Source: Candidatus Gastranaerophilales bacterium (GTDB lineage: Bacteria > Cyanobacteriota > Vampirovibrionia > Gastranaerophilales > Gastranaerophilaceae). From it: a DNA stretch of 6,184 nt. Every line of letters begins with the position of its first letter. Position 1 is the first letter of the stretch. The notes below the pieces were generated by a model, which did no database searches, had not been told where the DNA came from, and saw only the letters and a list, made by a program, of their open reading frames with translations. A program made the translations under genes and the position numbers. Below, piece by piece: positions 1 through 5,097 of this stretch. The stretch covers positions 1 through 6,184 of the forward strand of contig CALUVK010000102.1 of the NCBI GenBank assembly GCA_944324205.1, in the 5' to 3' direction.

Positions 1-247
1 GACCGGTGATAGCTCTTACTTCTTTAAGAACTGCGATTTTCTTATCAGCAGGAACTGAAGCTAAAACTACGTTTACTGCAGCGTCAGCATCTTCAGCAGG
101 AGCAGCAGCGGCAGCAGCCGGAGCAGCAGCAACAGCAACAGGTGCAGCTGCAGATACGCCGAATTTTTCTTCCATTGCTTTTACTAATTCAGCAGCTTCT
201 AATAATGTTAATTTTTCAATTGATTCTAAAATTGCTTCAATACTCAT
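1..247 (-). CDS. rplL: 50S ribosomal protein L7/L12 (N-terminal part, cut by window edge)
   Basis: L7/L12 forms the flexible ribosomal stalk. Dimers bind the C-terminal helix of L10 and recruit translation factors such as EF-Tu and EF-G. The 82 visible codons start MSIEAILESIEKLTLLEAAE. Residues 1-31 are the dimerisation and L10-binding domain, residues 32-57 an Ala/Pro-rich hinge, and residues 58-82 (VNVVLASVPADKKIAVLKEV..) the start of the globular factor-binding domain, stopping at the conserved RAITG. The family is usually ~120-130 aa, so about 40 residues lie beyond position 1. The ATG at 245-247 is preceded by AAGGAG (255-260) with a 7-nt spacer, which fixes the start. The gene lies 113 bp after rplJ on the same strand, the standard gene order. 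The hinge is encoded by near-repetitive GCT/GCA codons. Confidence 0.97.
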   Translation of the reverse strand, partial: MSIEAILESIEKLTLLEAAELVKAMEEKFGVSAAAPVAVAAAPAAAAAAPAEDADAAVNVVLASVPADKKIAVLKEVRAITG

Positions 248-360
248 TGTTTTTCTCCTTTATTATTAATTTTTTGTTGTAATACGTTTTTCTGATATGC
301 TAAGCGGATTTGTTTTGGGAAAATTTTATACTTACCTTCCTTTCCCTATTCCTTTACCCC
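248..360 (-). other. rplJ-rplL intergenic segment with G tracts
   Basis: This 113-bp gap holds no gene. Read on the coding (minus) strand, the part just after the rplJ stop is purine-rich with closely spaced G runs: GGGGG (357-361, sharing the last base of the TAG stop), GG (351-352), GGG (344-346), GG (339-340) and GG (335-336). A short inverted repeat GGGAAA/TTTCCC (317-322 with 341-346, 18-nt loop) follows. The rest is AT-rich up to the rplL Shine-Dalgarno site. I see no convincing promoter or T-tailed terminator, so rplL is probably transcribed from the rplJ promoter. Many bacteria make about four L7/L12 copies per L10, and this gap could contribute through RNA stability or translation. 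That role is a guess. Confidence 0.5.
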
Positions 361-882
361 CTAAGCGGCTTTTTGATCTCTAACAGCAGCAATAGCTCTG
401 ACAAGAGATGACATAACAGCGTTGACAGAATTTGCGATACCGGAAGCCGGTGAATTGATGCAGCCAAGCATTTTTGCGTAGATTTCTTCTTTTGAAGGAA
501 GAGTTGCAAGAGCTTTTGCTTCATCAGCGCTCATAAGTCTGCCATCCATTGCAGCAGCAATGATTTCGCCTTTTTTTGTTTCTTTGATAAATTGAGATAA
601 AGCCTTAGCCGGTGCTACCTGATCTTCAAAACCAAAAGCGATTGCAATCGGACCTTGAAGCTTTTCAGCCAGTACTTCGTAAGGAGTGCCCTTGATAGCG
701 ATTTTTGCAAGGGTATTTTTAGTTACCATATAGTCGCCGCCGTCTTTTTGAAGTGCGCGTCTTAATTTGGTAATTTCTTCTACTGTCATTCCCTTGTATT
801 CGGTAACAATTGCAACTTGTGCTTTATCAATTTTCTCTTTGATAAGTGCTACCTTATCTTCTTTAAAAGCTTTTGTTGACAT
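361..882 (-). CDS. rplJ: 50S ribosomal protein L10
   Basis: L10 anchors the stalk: its N-terminal domain binds 23S rRNA with L11, and its C-terminal helix carries L7/L12 dimers. The 173-aa product matches the usual family length (~165-175). Recognisable segments are the N-terminal helix (residues 4-20), YKGMTVEEITKLRRALQ (29-45), VTKNTLAKIA (53-62), GPIAIAFGFEDQVAPAKAL (77-95), LPSKEEIYAKMLG (128-140), and a long Ala-rich C-terminal helix (about 147-173) that would bind L7/L12. The ATG at 880-882 has AGGAG at 889-893 with a 6-nt spacer. It is followed by rplL and preceded by a structured ~250-nt leader with its own promoter, consistent with feedback control by the L10-L7/L12 complex. Unusually for this gene order, the next gene upstream on this strand is a glycosyltransferase, not rplA/rplK. 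Confidence 0.98.
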   Translation of the reverse strand: MSTKAFKEDKVALIKEKIDKAQVAIVTEYKGMTVEEITKLRRALQKDGGDYMVTKNTLAKIAIKGTPYEVLAEKLQGPIAIAFGFEDQVAPAKALSQFIKETKKGEIIAAAMDGRLMSADEAKALATLPSKEEIYAKMLGCINSPASGIANSVNAVMSSLVRAIAAVRDQKAA

Positions 883-904
883 TCTTTGCTCCTTTGTTTC
901 CAGC

Positions 905-918
905 GGCTCGGAAGAGCC
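905..918 (-). promoter_or_regulatory. Hairpin just upstream of rplJ ribosome binding site
   Basis: GGCTC-TTCC-GAGCC forms a perfect 5-bp G+C-rich stem with a 4-nt loop, ending 11 nt before AGGAG (889-893). Its position suggests a role in translation initiation or mRNA stability, but it does not itself cover the Shine-Dalgarno site. Confidence 0.4.
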
Positions 919-948
919 TTTATATTTAATTTCGACCTTTTACATACT

Positions 949-989
949 AAAAAAGATTTTGCAATCTTTCCTTGTTTATCGCAAAATCT
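949..989 (-). terminator. Intrinsic terminator inside rplJ leader (attenuator)
   Basis: Read on the minus strand, AGATTTTGC (981-989) pairs perfectly over 9 bp with GCAAAATCT (954-962). The 3' arm runs straight into a T tract (A949-A954 on the plus strand). The 18-nt loop contains AAACAAGGA. It lies ~65 nt before the rplJ start and ~140 nt after the predicted transcription start, the expected place for an attenuator. It may also stop read-through from the glycosyltransferase gene upstream, which has no terminator of its own before the rplJ promoter. Confidence 0.7.
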
Positions 990-1019
990 CACACAATCTA
1001 TTGCTATTTATATTTTTGT

Positions 1020-1046
1020 GTTCCTTAGAGACGTACCCTACAGAAC
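1020..1046 (-). promoter_or_regulatory. Long hairpin in rplJ leader, candidate L10-complex binding element
   Basis: On the minus strand GTTCT-G-TAGGG (1046-1036) can pair with CTCTA-A-GGAAC (1030-1020). This gives two 5-bp helices, each with one G-U pair, separated by a single G/A mismatch and closed by a TACGT loop. Mismatched purines within a leader stem are compatible with a protein-binding kink. The assignment to L10 is inferred from position only. Confidence 0.4.
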
Positions 1047-1136
1047 CCTTGCACTCTTGTGTAATCTCGGCTAGCCTGTCTTTATCAATTTAAATCCTAA
1101 CAAACAAGGATACTAACTGTCTGCGATTATATGGTT

Positions 1137-1165
1137 AGTTTAGCAAAAGAAAATTATATTGTCAA
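1137..1165 (-). promoter_or_regulatory. rplJL promoter (TTGACA-17-TAAACT)
   Basis: On the minus strand a perfect -35 box TTGACA (1160-1165) is followed by a 17-bp AT-rich spacer and TAAACT (1137-1142, 4 of 6 to consensus). Predicted transcription start is near 1130. The -35 box lies 10 bp after the stop codon of the GT39 gene, so promoter and gene end are nearly fused. Confidence 0.75.
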
Positions 1166-1175
1166 CAGGAAAATA

Positions 1176-2630
1176 TTAATTCGTTTTTTTAGCTGTTATT
1201 ACAGTCCAGGAGCCAAGTCTATCAAGTTTAAAATCTGTATAATTTTTATCCAGCTCTTTTATAAGACAATTTTTAATATGTGAAAAAGTTATAAACATCT
1301 CTGGAATTTTTGAATTTTGATTGTTTAAACGAATAAAATCCTCGCTAAAAAAGCTAACACTGTCCAAAAAAATGACTGAAACAGTATTTCCGGGCTTTAT
1401 GTCTTTTAGTATTGCTTCAGGGTTTTCTTTATACTCAAAGCGATTAATCTTACTTATATAAGCCGTATCAAAAGCGGCTAAATCAATATATCTTTCAAAT
1501 CTGTTTGGCTCGTAGTATGTAAATATTATGGTATCGGGTTTTCTTGATTTTACAATTTCGGCAGGTATTCTATTTCCTTCGCTTCGATTGATTTTTGTTA
1601 CATAATACGGAGAAAAAAATGAGCAGAGGTGAATTAATATAAAAATAATTAAAAGAACAAAACCTGACTTCTTCAGTATTCTAAAACCGCCTGCAAGAAT
1701 AAGAATCAGAGCCGGAAGTATTTCTATTGAGTATTTTGTTATAAATACTATTTTCCCGGAAAGGGCAAGCATTACCATTACTGTAATAGTCAGAGCAGAA
1801 ACAACTGCAAACCCTCTGAATCTTTTAATACCTTCAATAAAAGGGATAAAAGTAATTATCAAAGGAAGTGTCATCCAGAATACATAATTTTTGTTATAAA
1901 AGAATACCGGCGGAGCATTCACATTATTCGTGAGTATAGGAGAAAAGAAATCACTAAACAAAAACAGAATGTTTGTATAAGAAAATATCCCCCACCATTG
2001 AGATGACGGAAGCATTCTCAAAATATTCATGCCGAACGGATACAATAATATTCCTGCTATAAGTGCAATTATAACTATTTTCAAAGAAATTCTTTTTTTC
2101 TTATAGATAATATAAAGTGTATTAAATAAAACGTAAATTCCGCCGAGAACATGAGTTGAGAGAATCAGCAAACAAGAAATAATATAACCTGTAAAATTAA
2201 TCTTAGAGCTGTCTTTTATAAGCTTTATCGTAAACAACAGACAAAGTGAGGTAAAAAGAAACAGAAGCGAATAAAACCTAACTTCTTGTGAATAATATAC
2301 TAAAAACGAAAGAACGGCTGTTATTGCTGCAGCATAAATGCCTGTTTTTTTTGAATACTCTTTCCCTGCAAGGTACATTACAGGTATTGCAAGAACTCCG
2401 GGCAGAACAGATGTGAGTCTTAAAATTATATCTGAACAGTGCACAAACGGTTTTAAATACAAATAATAAAACGGCATATGGCATTGTTTCAAAACTTCCT
2501 CCCAAAAACTGCCCTGAAAAGGAGTATTTGCAACGTACCAGCTTACATACTCGTCATTCCACAAACCTTCGGGTTTATTTATAAAGCTCAATCTCAGTAA
2601 AAGACCTATTATTATAATAAATAAAAGCAC
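1176..2630 (-). CDS. ArnT/PMT-like membrane glycosyltransferase (GT39/GT83-type, GT-C fold)
   Basis: This is probably an integral-membrane transferase that takes a sugar from a polyprenyl-phosphate donor and attaches it to lipid or protein on the outer face of the cytoplasmic membrane. Numbering from the GTG at 2636 (486 aa): an N-terminal membrane segment (2-20); then RLSF...GLWNDEYVSWY, with the acidic pair D28-E29 in the first extracytoplasmic loop, typical of GT-C catalytic sites; HMPFYYLYL (53-61); and YYSQEVRFYSL (114-124), the SQE-R-Y signature of PMT_2-like proteins. About ten membrane helices run to residue 344, including KYSIEILPAL (301-310). A soluble tail of ~140 residues follows. 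Start choice: GGAG at 2640-2643 is only 3 nt from the GTG at 2636 but 9 nt from the GTG at 2630, so I prefer 2630 (484 aa). It is divergent from the GT2 gene. The sugar and acceptor cannot be told. Confidence 0.85.
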   Translation of the reverse strand: MLLFIIIIGLLLRLSFINKPEGLWNDEYVSWYVANTPFQGSFWEEVLKQCHMPFYYLYLKPFVHCSDIILRLTSVLPGVLAIPVMYLAGKEYSKKTGIYAAAITAVLSFLVYYSQEVRFYSLLFLFTSLCLLFTIKLIKDSSKINFTGYIISCLLILSTHVLGGIYVLFNTLYIIYKKKRISLKIVIIALIAGILLYPFGMNILRMLPSSQWWGIFSYTNILFLFSDFFSPILTNNVNAPPVFFYNKNYVFWMTLPLIITFIPFIEGIKRFRGFAVVSALTITVMVMLALSGKIVFITKYSIEILPALILILAGGFRILKKSGFVLLIIFILIHLCSFFSPYYVTKINRSEGNRIPAEIVKSRKPDTIIFTYYEPNRFERYIDLAAFDTAYISKINRFEYKENPEAILKDIKPGNTVSVIFLDSVSFFSEDFIRLNNQNSKIPEMFITFSHIKNCLIKELDKNYTDFKLDRLGSWTVITAKKTN

Positions 2631-2636
2631 TCCCAC

Positions 2637-2665
2637 TTGCTCCGTTTTTCTTATTTATATATAAT
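2637..2665 (+). promoter_or_regulatory. Promoter for GT2 gene, placed for a leaderless transcript
   Basis: A consensus -10 box TATAAT (2660-2665) lies 17 bp after TTGCTC (2637-2642; 3 of 6 to TTGACA). Seven bases separate TATAAT from the A of the ATG at 2673, so transcription would begin at or next to the start codon. No Shine-Dalgarno-like sequence occurs between 2643 and 2672, which supports leaderless initiation. The -35 box overlaps the ribosome binding site of the divergent glycosyltransferase gene. Confidence 0.55.
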
Positions 2666-2679
2666 ATTTTACATGACAA
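2652..2679 (-). promoter_or_regulatory. Possible divergent promoter for the GT39-like gene
   Basis: On the minus strand TTGTCA (2674-2679, 5 of 6 to consensus) lies 16 bp before TAAATA (2652-2657) or 14 bp before TATAAA (2654-2659). Neither combination is ideal. The -35 element would overlap the ATG of the GT2 gene, making the two promoters face to face. It is the only reasonable promoter seen close to this gene. Confidence 0.25.
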
Positions 2680-3614
2680 AGCTTATTATTCAAATACCTT
2701 GTTTCAATGAAGAAGAGACGTTGTTAACAACTCTTAATGAACTTCCCGAAAAAGTTAGCGGCATCGAGGAAATAGAAGTCCTTGTTATAAATGACGGTTC
2801 TAAAGACAACTCTGTTGAAATTGCGAAACAATGGGGTGCAAAGATTTTGGATATAAAGACTAACAGGGGACTTGCCAATGCCTTCCGAGCCGGAATTGCA
2901 GAGAGTTTGAAACTGGGAGCGGACATAATTGTTAATACCGATGCCGATAATCAGTATTGTGCTAATGACATAGAAAAGCTTGTCAGACCCGTTATTGAAG
3001 GTAAGGCAGATATTGTAATCGGTGCCAGAGATATAGCTTCAATAAAAGAATTTACACCACTAAAAAAATTCTTCCAAAAACTCGGCTCTGCTGTCTTGAG
3101 ACTTCTTTCTTCTACTCCGGTAGAAGATGCACCGAGCGGATTTAGAGCTTTTTCTAAACAGGCAGCCATCAGACTTAATATTTTTGATAATTATACATAC
3201 ACTATGGAAACTTTACTTCAAGCCAATGCTAAAGGTCTAAAAGTTCTATCCGTTCCCATAAGAGTTAATTCAATGCTAAGAAAATCAAAACTTGTTAAAA
3301 ACATTTTTGATTATATCTTTAAATCAATGAAAACTACTATAAGAATGTTTATTGTATATCGCCCGTTTCGGTTCTTTATAACGATAGCAGCGCTGCTTGG
3401 CCTCTTCGGAACAGGTCTTGTATTTCGATTTCTCTATTTTTATTTTCAAGGTTCAGGTAACGGCCATATACAGTCTTTAATATTTGCTGCTGTATTTTTG
3501 ATTTCTTCTGTGCAGGTTGCAATTATCGCAATAATAGGTGATTTGTTATCAATAAATAGAAAACTTATAGAAGATGTGCAAACACGCATAAAAAAAATAG
3601 AATTAGAAAAATAA
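2673..3614 (+). CDS. GtrB/Dpm1-like polyprenyl-phosphate glycosyltransferase (GT2, two C-terminal membrane helices)
   Basis: This likely transfers a hexose from a nucleotide sugar to undecaprenyl/polyprenyl phosphate on the cytoplasmic side. The 313-aa product opens with the GT-A fold signature LIIQIPCFNEEETL (4-17). It continues with VLVINDGSKDNS (37-47; D41 of NDGS binds nucleotide) and TNRGLANAFRAGI (63-75). The metal-binding DXD is D90-A91-D92, followed by QYCANDIEKLV. DAPSGFRAF (152-160) is the acceptor-site region of Dpm1-type enzymes, and R202-K-S-K follows. Two membrane helices (about 233-256 and 267-291) match the GtrB layout. I chose the ATG at 2673, because the longer reading from a TTG at 2637 would translate the promoter and lacks any family sequence. 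It is divergent from the GT39-like gene, its likely donor-using partner. It has no obvious T-tailed terminator on its own strand. Confidence 0.9.
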   Translation: MTKLIIQIPCFNEEETLLTTLNELPEKVSGIEEIEVLVINDGSKDNSVEIAKQWGAKILDIKTNRGLANAFRAGIAESLKLGADIIVNTDADNQYCANDIEKLVRPVIEGKADIVIGARDIASIKEFTPLKKFFQKLGSAVLRLLSSTPVEDAPSGFRAFSKQAAIRLNIFDNYTYTMETLLQANAKGLKVLSVPIRVNSMLRKSKLVKNIFDYIFKSMKTTIRMFIVYRPFRFFITIAALLGLFGTGLVFRFLYFYFQGSGNGHIQSLIFAAVFLISSVQVAIIAIIGDLLSINRKLIEDVQTRIKKIELEK

Positions 3615-3615
3615 G

Positions 3616-3640
3616 AAAAAACCGCTCTGGAAAGAAGCGG
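3616..3640 (-). terminator. Intrinsic terminator for the 376-aa protein gene
   Basis: On the minus strand CCGCT (3636-3640) pairs with AGCGG (3622-3626) and is followed at once by six T (A3616-A3621 on the plus strand). It ends 1 nt beyond the stop codon of the convergent GT2 gene and 112 nt after the stop of the minus-strand gene. There is no T tract in the plus direction, so it serves the minus strand. Confidence 0.65.
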
Positions 3641-3663
3641 CTAAAGAAAAGGAAAAAGGGAAT

Positions 3664-3689
3664 GGGTAAATATAAAGGGGTAAATATAA
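3664..3689. repeat. 12-bp tandem direct repeat GGGTAAATATAA
   Basis: GGGTAAATATAA occurs at 3664-3675 and again at 3678-3689, a period of 14 bp. A degenerate third form, GGAAGTAAATAGATAA, starts at 3700. All three lie in the 3' UTR of the minus-strand gene. Function unknown. Confidence 0.6.
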
Positions 3690-3699
3690 TGAAGCAAAA

Positions 3700-3735
3700 G
3701 GAAGTAAATAGATAAGATAAGTTTTATTTACTTCC
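3700..3735. repeat. 11-bp perfect inverted repeat in convergent 3' region
   Basis: GGAAGTAAATA (3700-3710) is mirrored by TATTTACTTCC (3725-3735) with a 14-nt loop. It sits 16 nt after the stop codon of the minus-strand gene. On that strand TTTTG follows the stem, so it may be a first, weaker terminator or an mRNA-stabilising hairpin ahead of the stronger one at 3616-3640. Confidence 0.6.
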
Positions 3736-3751
3736 CCCACTTATAAATTTA

Positions 3752-4882
3752 TTAACTGAATATACCGAAAGTTCTTTCAATGTTATCATCTCTTACTTTA
3801 CCAATCGATTCTATTTCCGTTGTAATTGATGTTCTTTCTGTTTCAAGTTTACTTAATTCTTGATCGAATTTGGTATCCTTTGTATTTATAATGTCAAGTT
3901 CATGTTCATATTCAGCTTCGGCTTTCTTTAAATCTGTATCATCTGCAACTTCTTGAAGGAAACTTGTACTAGTACTTGTTGCAACACTTGTATCATCCCA
4001 CTCTTTTGTATTTTCATTAAATTCAGAGATTAATACACGTCCTGTTTTTACCATATTATTAAACCAGTCATTACCTTCTTCACCAGCAACATACTGCTCT
4101 TCAATTTCCTGACAACCGCCGCAATCTTGAATTTTTTCAAACAATGCAACATAATAATTAAATTCATTTTTTATAGATGCCCACGTTACATCACCGTAAA
4201 TTTGGTTATTTTCAGGATCTGCAAGCACTGCATCTTTTGAATCTTGTTTATCTAAATTCATATAACTAAACAGTTCTTTAGAATAATCTTCATATAACAT
4301 ATCTCTGAATATTTGTAATGCTTCTCTCTTATCGGCAAGTGTCTCTGCATTATTGATATCATCGTATGCTGCAACTAAATCACTATCGTCTTGATGGTCA
4401 TTAAAGACCATTTCTTCAGCTTCTGTCATTATTACAAAGTCATTATTATCCTGATTATCACGACCTATAAATTGCTCATCCTCATTATTAGAATCCCAGC
4501 AAAAACATCCGGCATACCCTACCATCGCCCAGGCAAAACAATATTTATCTGAATCATAAGTTTCATACATTTCGGCAATTTCAGAACTTACAATAAGTTT
4601 ACCTGTTTTCGCATCAGTTAAAGCATACTGGCTGCACCTTGCCTCATTATAACCGCATACTGTCGAAAAATTCGCATCTACAAAATCTCTTGAACCATCA
4701 CCATTATAGAATGCAACTTGAATCTTCTTAGCATCAAGGGCATCACAATAGGCCTGGTACGCATCATCTTTTTGCGTAGCCAAAGCTATCTTCTGACTCT
4801 CGATATTTTGTGCCTTATACTCAATATCGTGGAGCCTGCTCGTTAGAGTTAATAATCTAGCTTGTGACGCTGCCATTCCCAT
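3752..4882 (-). CDS. Acidic 376-aa protein of unknown function with flagellin-like helical ends
   Basis: I cannot name a family. Residues 4-40 (AASQARLLTLTSRLHDIEYKAQNIESQ..) are a regular, probably helical N-terminus with no signal peptide. Residues ~55-305 are a variable, strongly acidic middle (DNQDNNDF, NDHQDDSD) with eight cysteines at 46, 76, 83, 115, 126, 128, 254 and 257, including CFC and CGGC. A Ser/Thr linker (TSVATSTSTS, 298-307) leads to a coiled-coil-like tail (about 315-362) ending ERTFGIFS. Conserved-looking helical ends around a variable core resemble flagellins, hook-associated proteins and type III-secreted filament proteins; this is analogy, not homology. I recall similar N- and C-termini in Gastranaerophilales hypothetical proteins. 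The ATG at 4882 has AAGGA (4895-4899) 12 nt upstream; the ATG at 4876 (M3) would be 18 nt away, so 4882 is preferred. It ends with two hairpins downstream. Confidence 0.85.
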   Translation of the reverse strand: MGMAASQARLLTLTSRLHDIEYKAQNIESQKIALATQKDDAYQAYCDALDAKKIQVAFYNGDGSRDFVDANFSTVCGYNEARCSQYALTDAKTGKLIVSSEIAEMYETYDSDKYCFAWAMVGYAGCFCWDSNNEDEQFIGRDNQDNNDFVIMTEAEEMVFNDHQDDSDLVAAYDDINNAETLADKREALQIFRDMLYEDYSKELFSYMNLDKQDSKDAVLADPENNQIYGDVTWASIKNEFNYYVALFEKIQDCGGCQEIEEQYVAGEEGNDWFNNMVKTGRVLISEFNENTKEWDDTSVATSTSTSFLQEVADDTDLKKAEAEYEHELDIINTKDTKFDQELSKLETERTSITTEIESIGKVRDDNIERTFGIFS

Positions 4883-4964
4883 TGTTGTTCGTAGTCCTTT
4901 TTATTTTTCCCTTGTTTAATATTATTTACGGCATAATTGTTTTAAAACTTTAATAATTTTCAAA

Positions 4965-4984
4965 TATTGTTACAAATCTTTACA
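4965..4984 (+). repeat. TATTGTTAC-type 20-bp repeat, copy 1
   Basis: This 20-mer starts TATTGTTACAAA and ends TTTACA. It matches copy 2 (5122-5141) at 18 of 20 positions in the same orientation. Its core TTGT-T-ACAA is a 4-1-4 palindrome, as expected for a dimeric regulator. It lies 83 bp upstream of the 376-aa protein start, within reach of that gene's promoter. Confidence 0.5.
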
Positions 4985-4994
4985 AAATTCTTTC

Positions 4995-5019
4995 AAAAAA
5001 AAACTTCTCAAATGAGAAG
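4995..5019 (-). terminator. Intrinsic terminator, 6-bp stem with nine T
   Basis: On the minus strand CTTCTC (5014-5019) pairs with GAGAAG (5004-5009) across a 4-nt loop. The outermost loop bases can also pair, in a tight 7-bp form. Nine T follow (A4995-A5003 on the plus strand). It lies ~240 nt after the stop codon of the right-hand gene, so it ends either that mRNA or a separate short transcript. Confidence 0.75.
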
Positions 5020-5070
5020 CTAGGAAAATTAGTTAGGAAGGGATTTAGGGATTAAATCTTATATTTACAT
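4995..5070 (-). ncRNA. Possible ~75-nt small RNA unit
   Basis: On the minus strand TTGACT (5100-5105) lies 17 bp before TATATA (5077-5082), giving a predicted start near 5070. The strong terminator at 4995-5019 would give a transcript of about 75 nt. Its unpaired body contains UCCC, UCCCUUCCU and UUUUCCU, C-rich tracts able to pair with Shine-Dalgarno-like G-rich sites. AT-rich DNA yields promoter look-alikes readily, so this is weak; the same bases may simply be 3' UTR of the right-hand gene. Confidence 0.22.
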
Positions 5071-5076
5071 CTTACA

Positions 5077-5097
5077 TATATATAAAGTATATATAAA
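5077..5097. repeat. AT-rich tandem repeat TATATATAAA x2
   Basis: TATATATAAA occurs at 5077-5086 and 5088-5097, separated by a single G. It overlaps the -10 and spacer of the possible small-RNA promoter. It could equally be simple-sequence drift in non-coding DNA. Confidence 0.5.

Larger units (their letters stand above)
883..1130 (-). promoter_or_regulatory. rplJ leader region (putative L10-leader autoregulatory RNA)
   Basis: The predicted transcript has ~248 nt before the rplJ ATG, far longer than needed for translation. In 5'-3' order on the minus strand it holds: a small hairpin ATCCT/AGGAT (about 1094-1111); a GACAGGCTAGCC segment followed by CGAGATT (about 1065-1080); a long hairpin at 1020-1046; an intrinsic terminator at 949-989; and a GGCTC-TTCC-GAGCC hairpin at 905-918, 12 nt before the Shine-Dalgarno site. 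In well-studied bacteria the L10(L7/L12)4 complex binds the rplJ leader. In Bacillus subtilis this works by transcription attenuation, in E. coli at translation. The layout here fits attenuation. I cannot confirm a match to the Rfam L10_leader model by eye. Confidence 0.6.

Noticed and set aside
100..145. GCAGCA-rich trinucleotide stretch as a microsatellite
   Set aside because: It encodes the Ala-rich L7/L12 hinge, where such composition is normal.
6..269. Ala-rich open frame on the plus strand
   Set aside because: It lies opposite rplL; the Ala runs come from the Ala-rich hinge codons read backwards. No ribosome binding site.
300..368. 8-bp direct repeat CTAAGCGG at 300-307 and 361-368
   Set aside because: Short, one copy is inside rplJ coding sequence, and the flanks do not match; most likely chance.
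767..1093. Two overlapping plus-strand open frames across the rplJ start and leader
   Set aside because: They overlap the well-supported rplJ gene and its leader, have no Shine-Dalgarno site, and look like no known protein.
2637..2672. Longer reading of the GT2 gene from a TTG at 2637
   Set aside because: The added 12 residues are encoded by the promoter, lack a ribosome binding site, and precede the standard family start at MTKLIIQIPCFNEEE.
2278..3169. Open frames opposite or within the two glycosyltransferase genes
   Set aside because: Shadows of genes with clear motifs in the other frames; no family features of their own.
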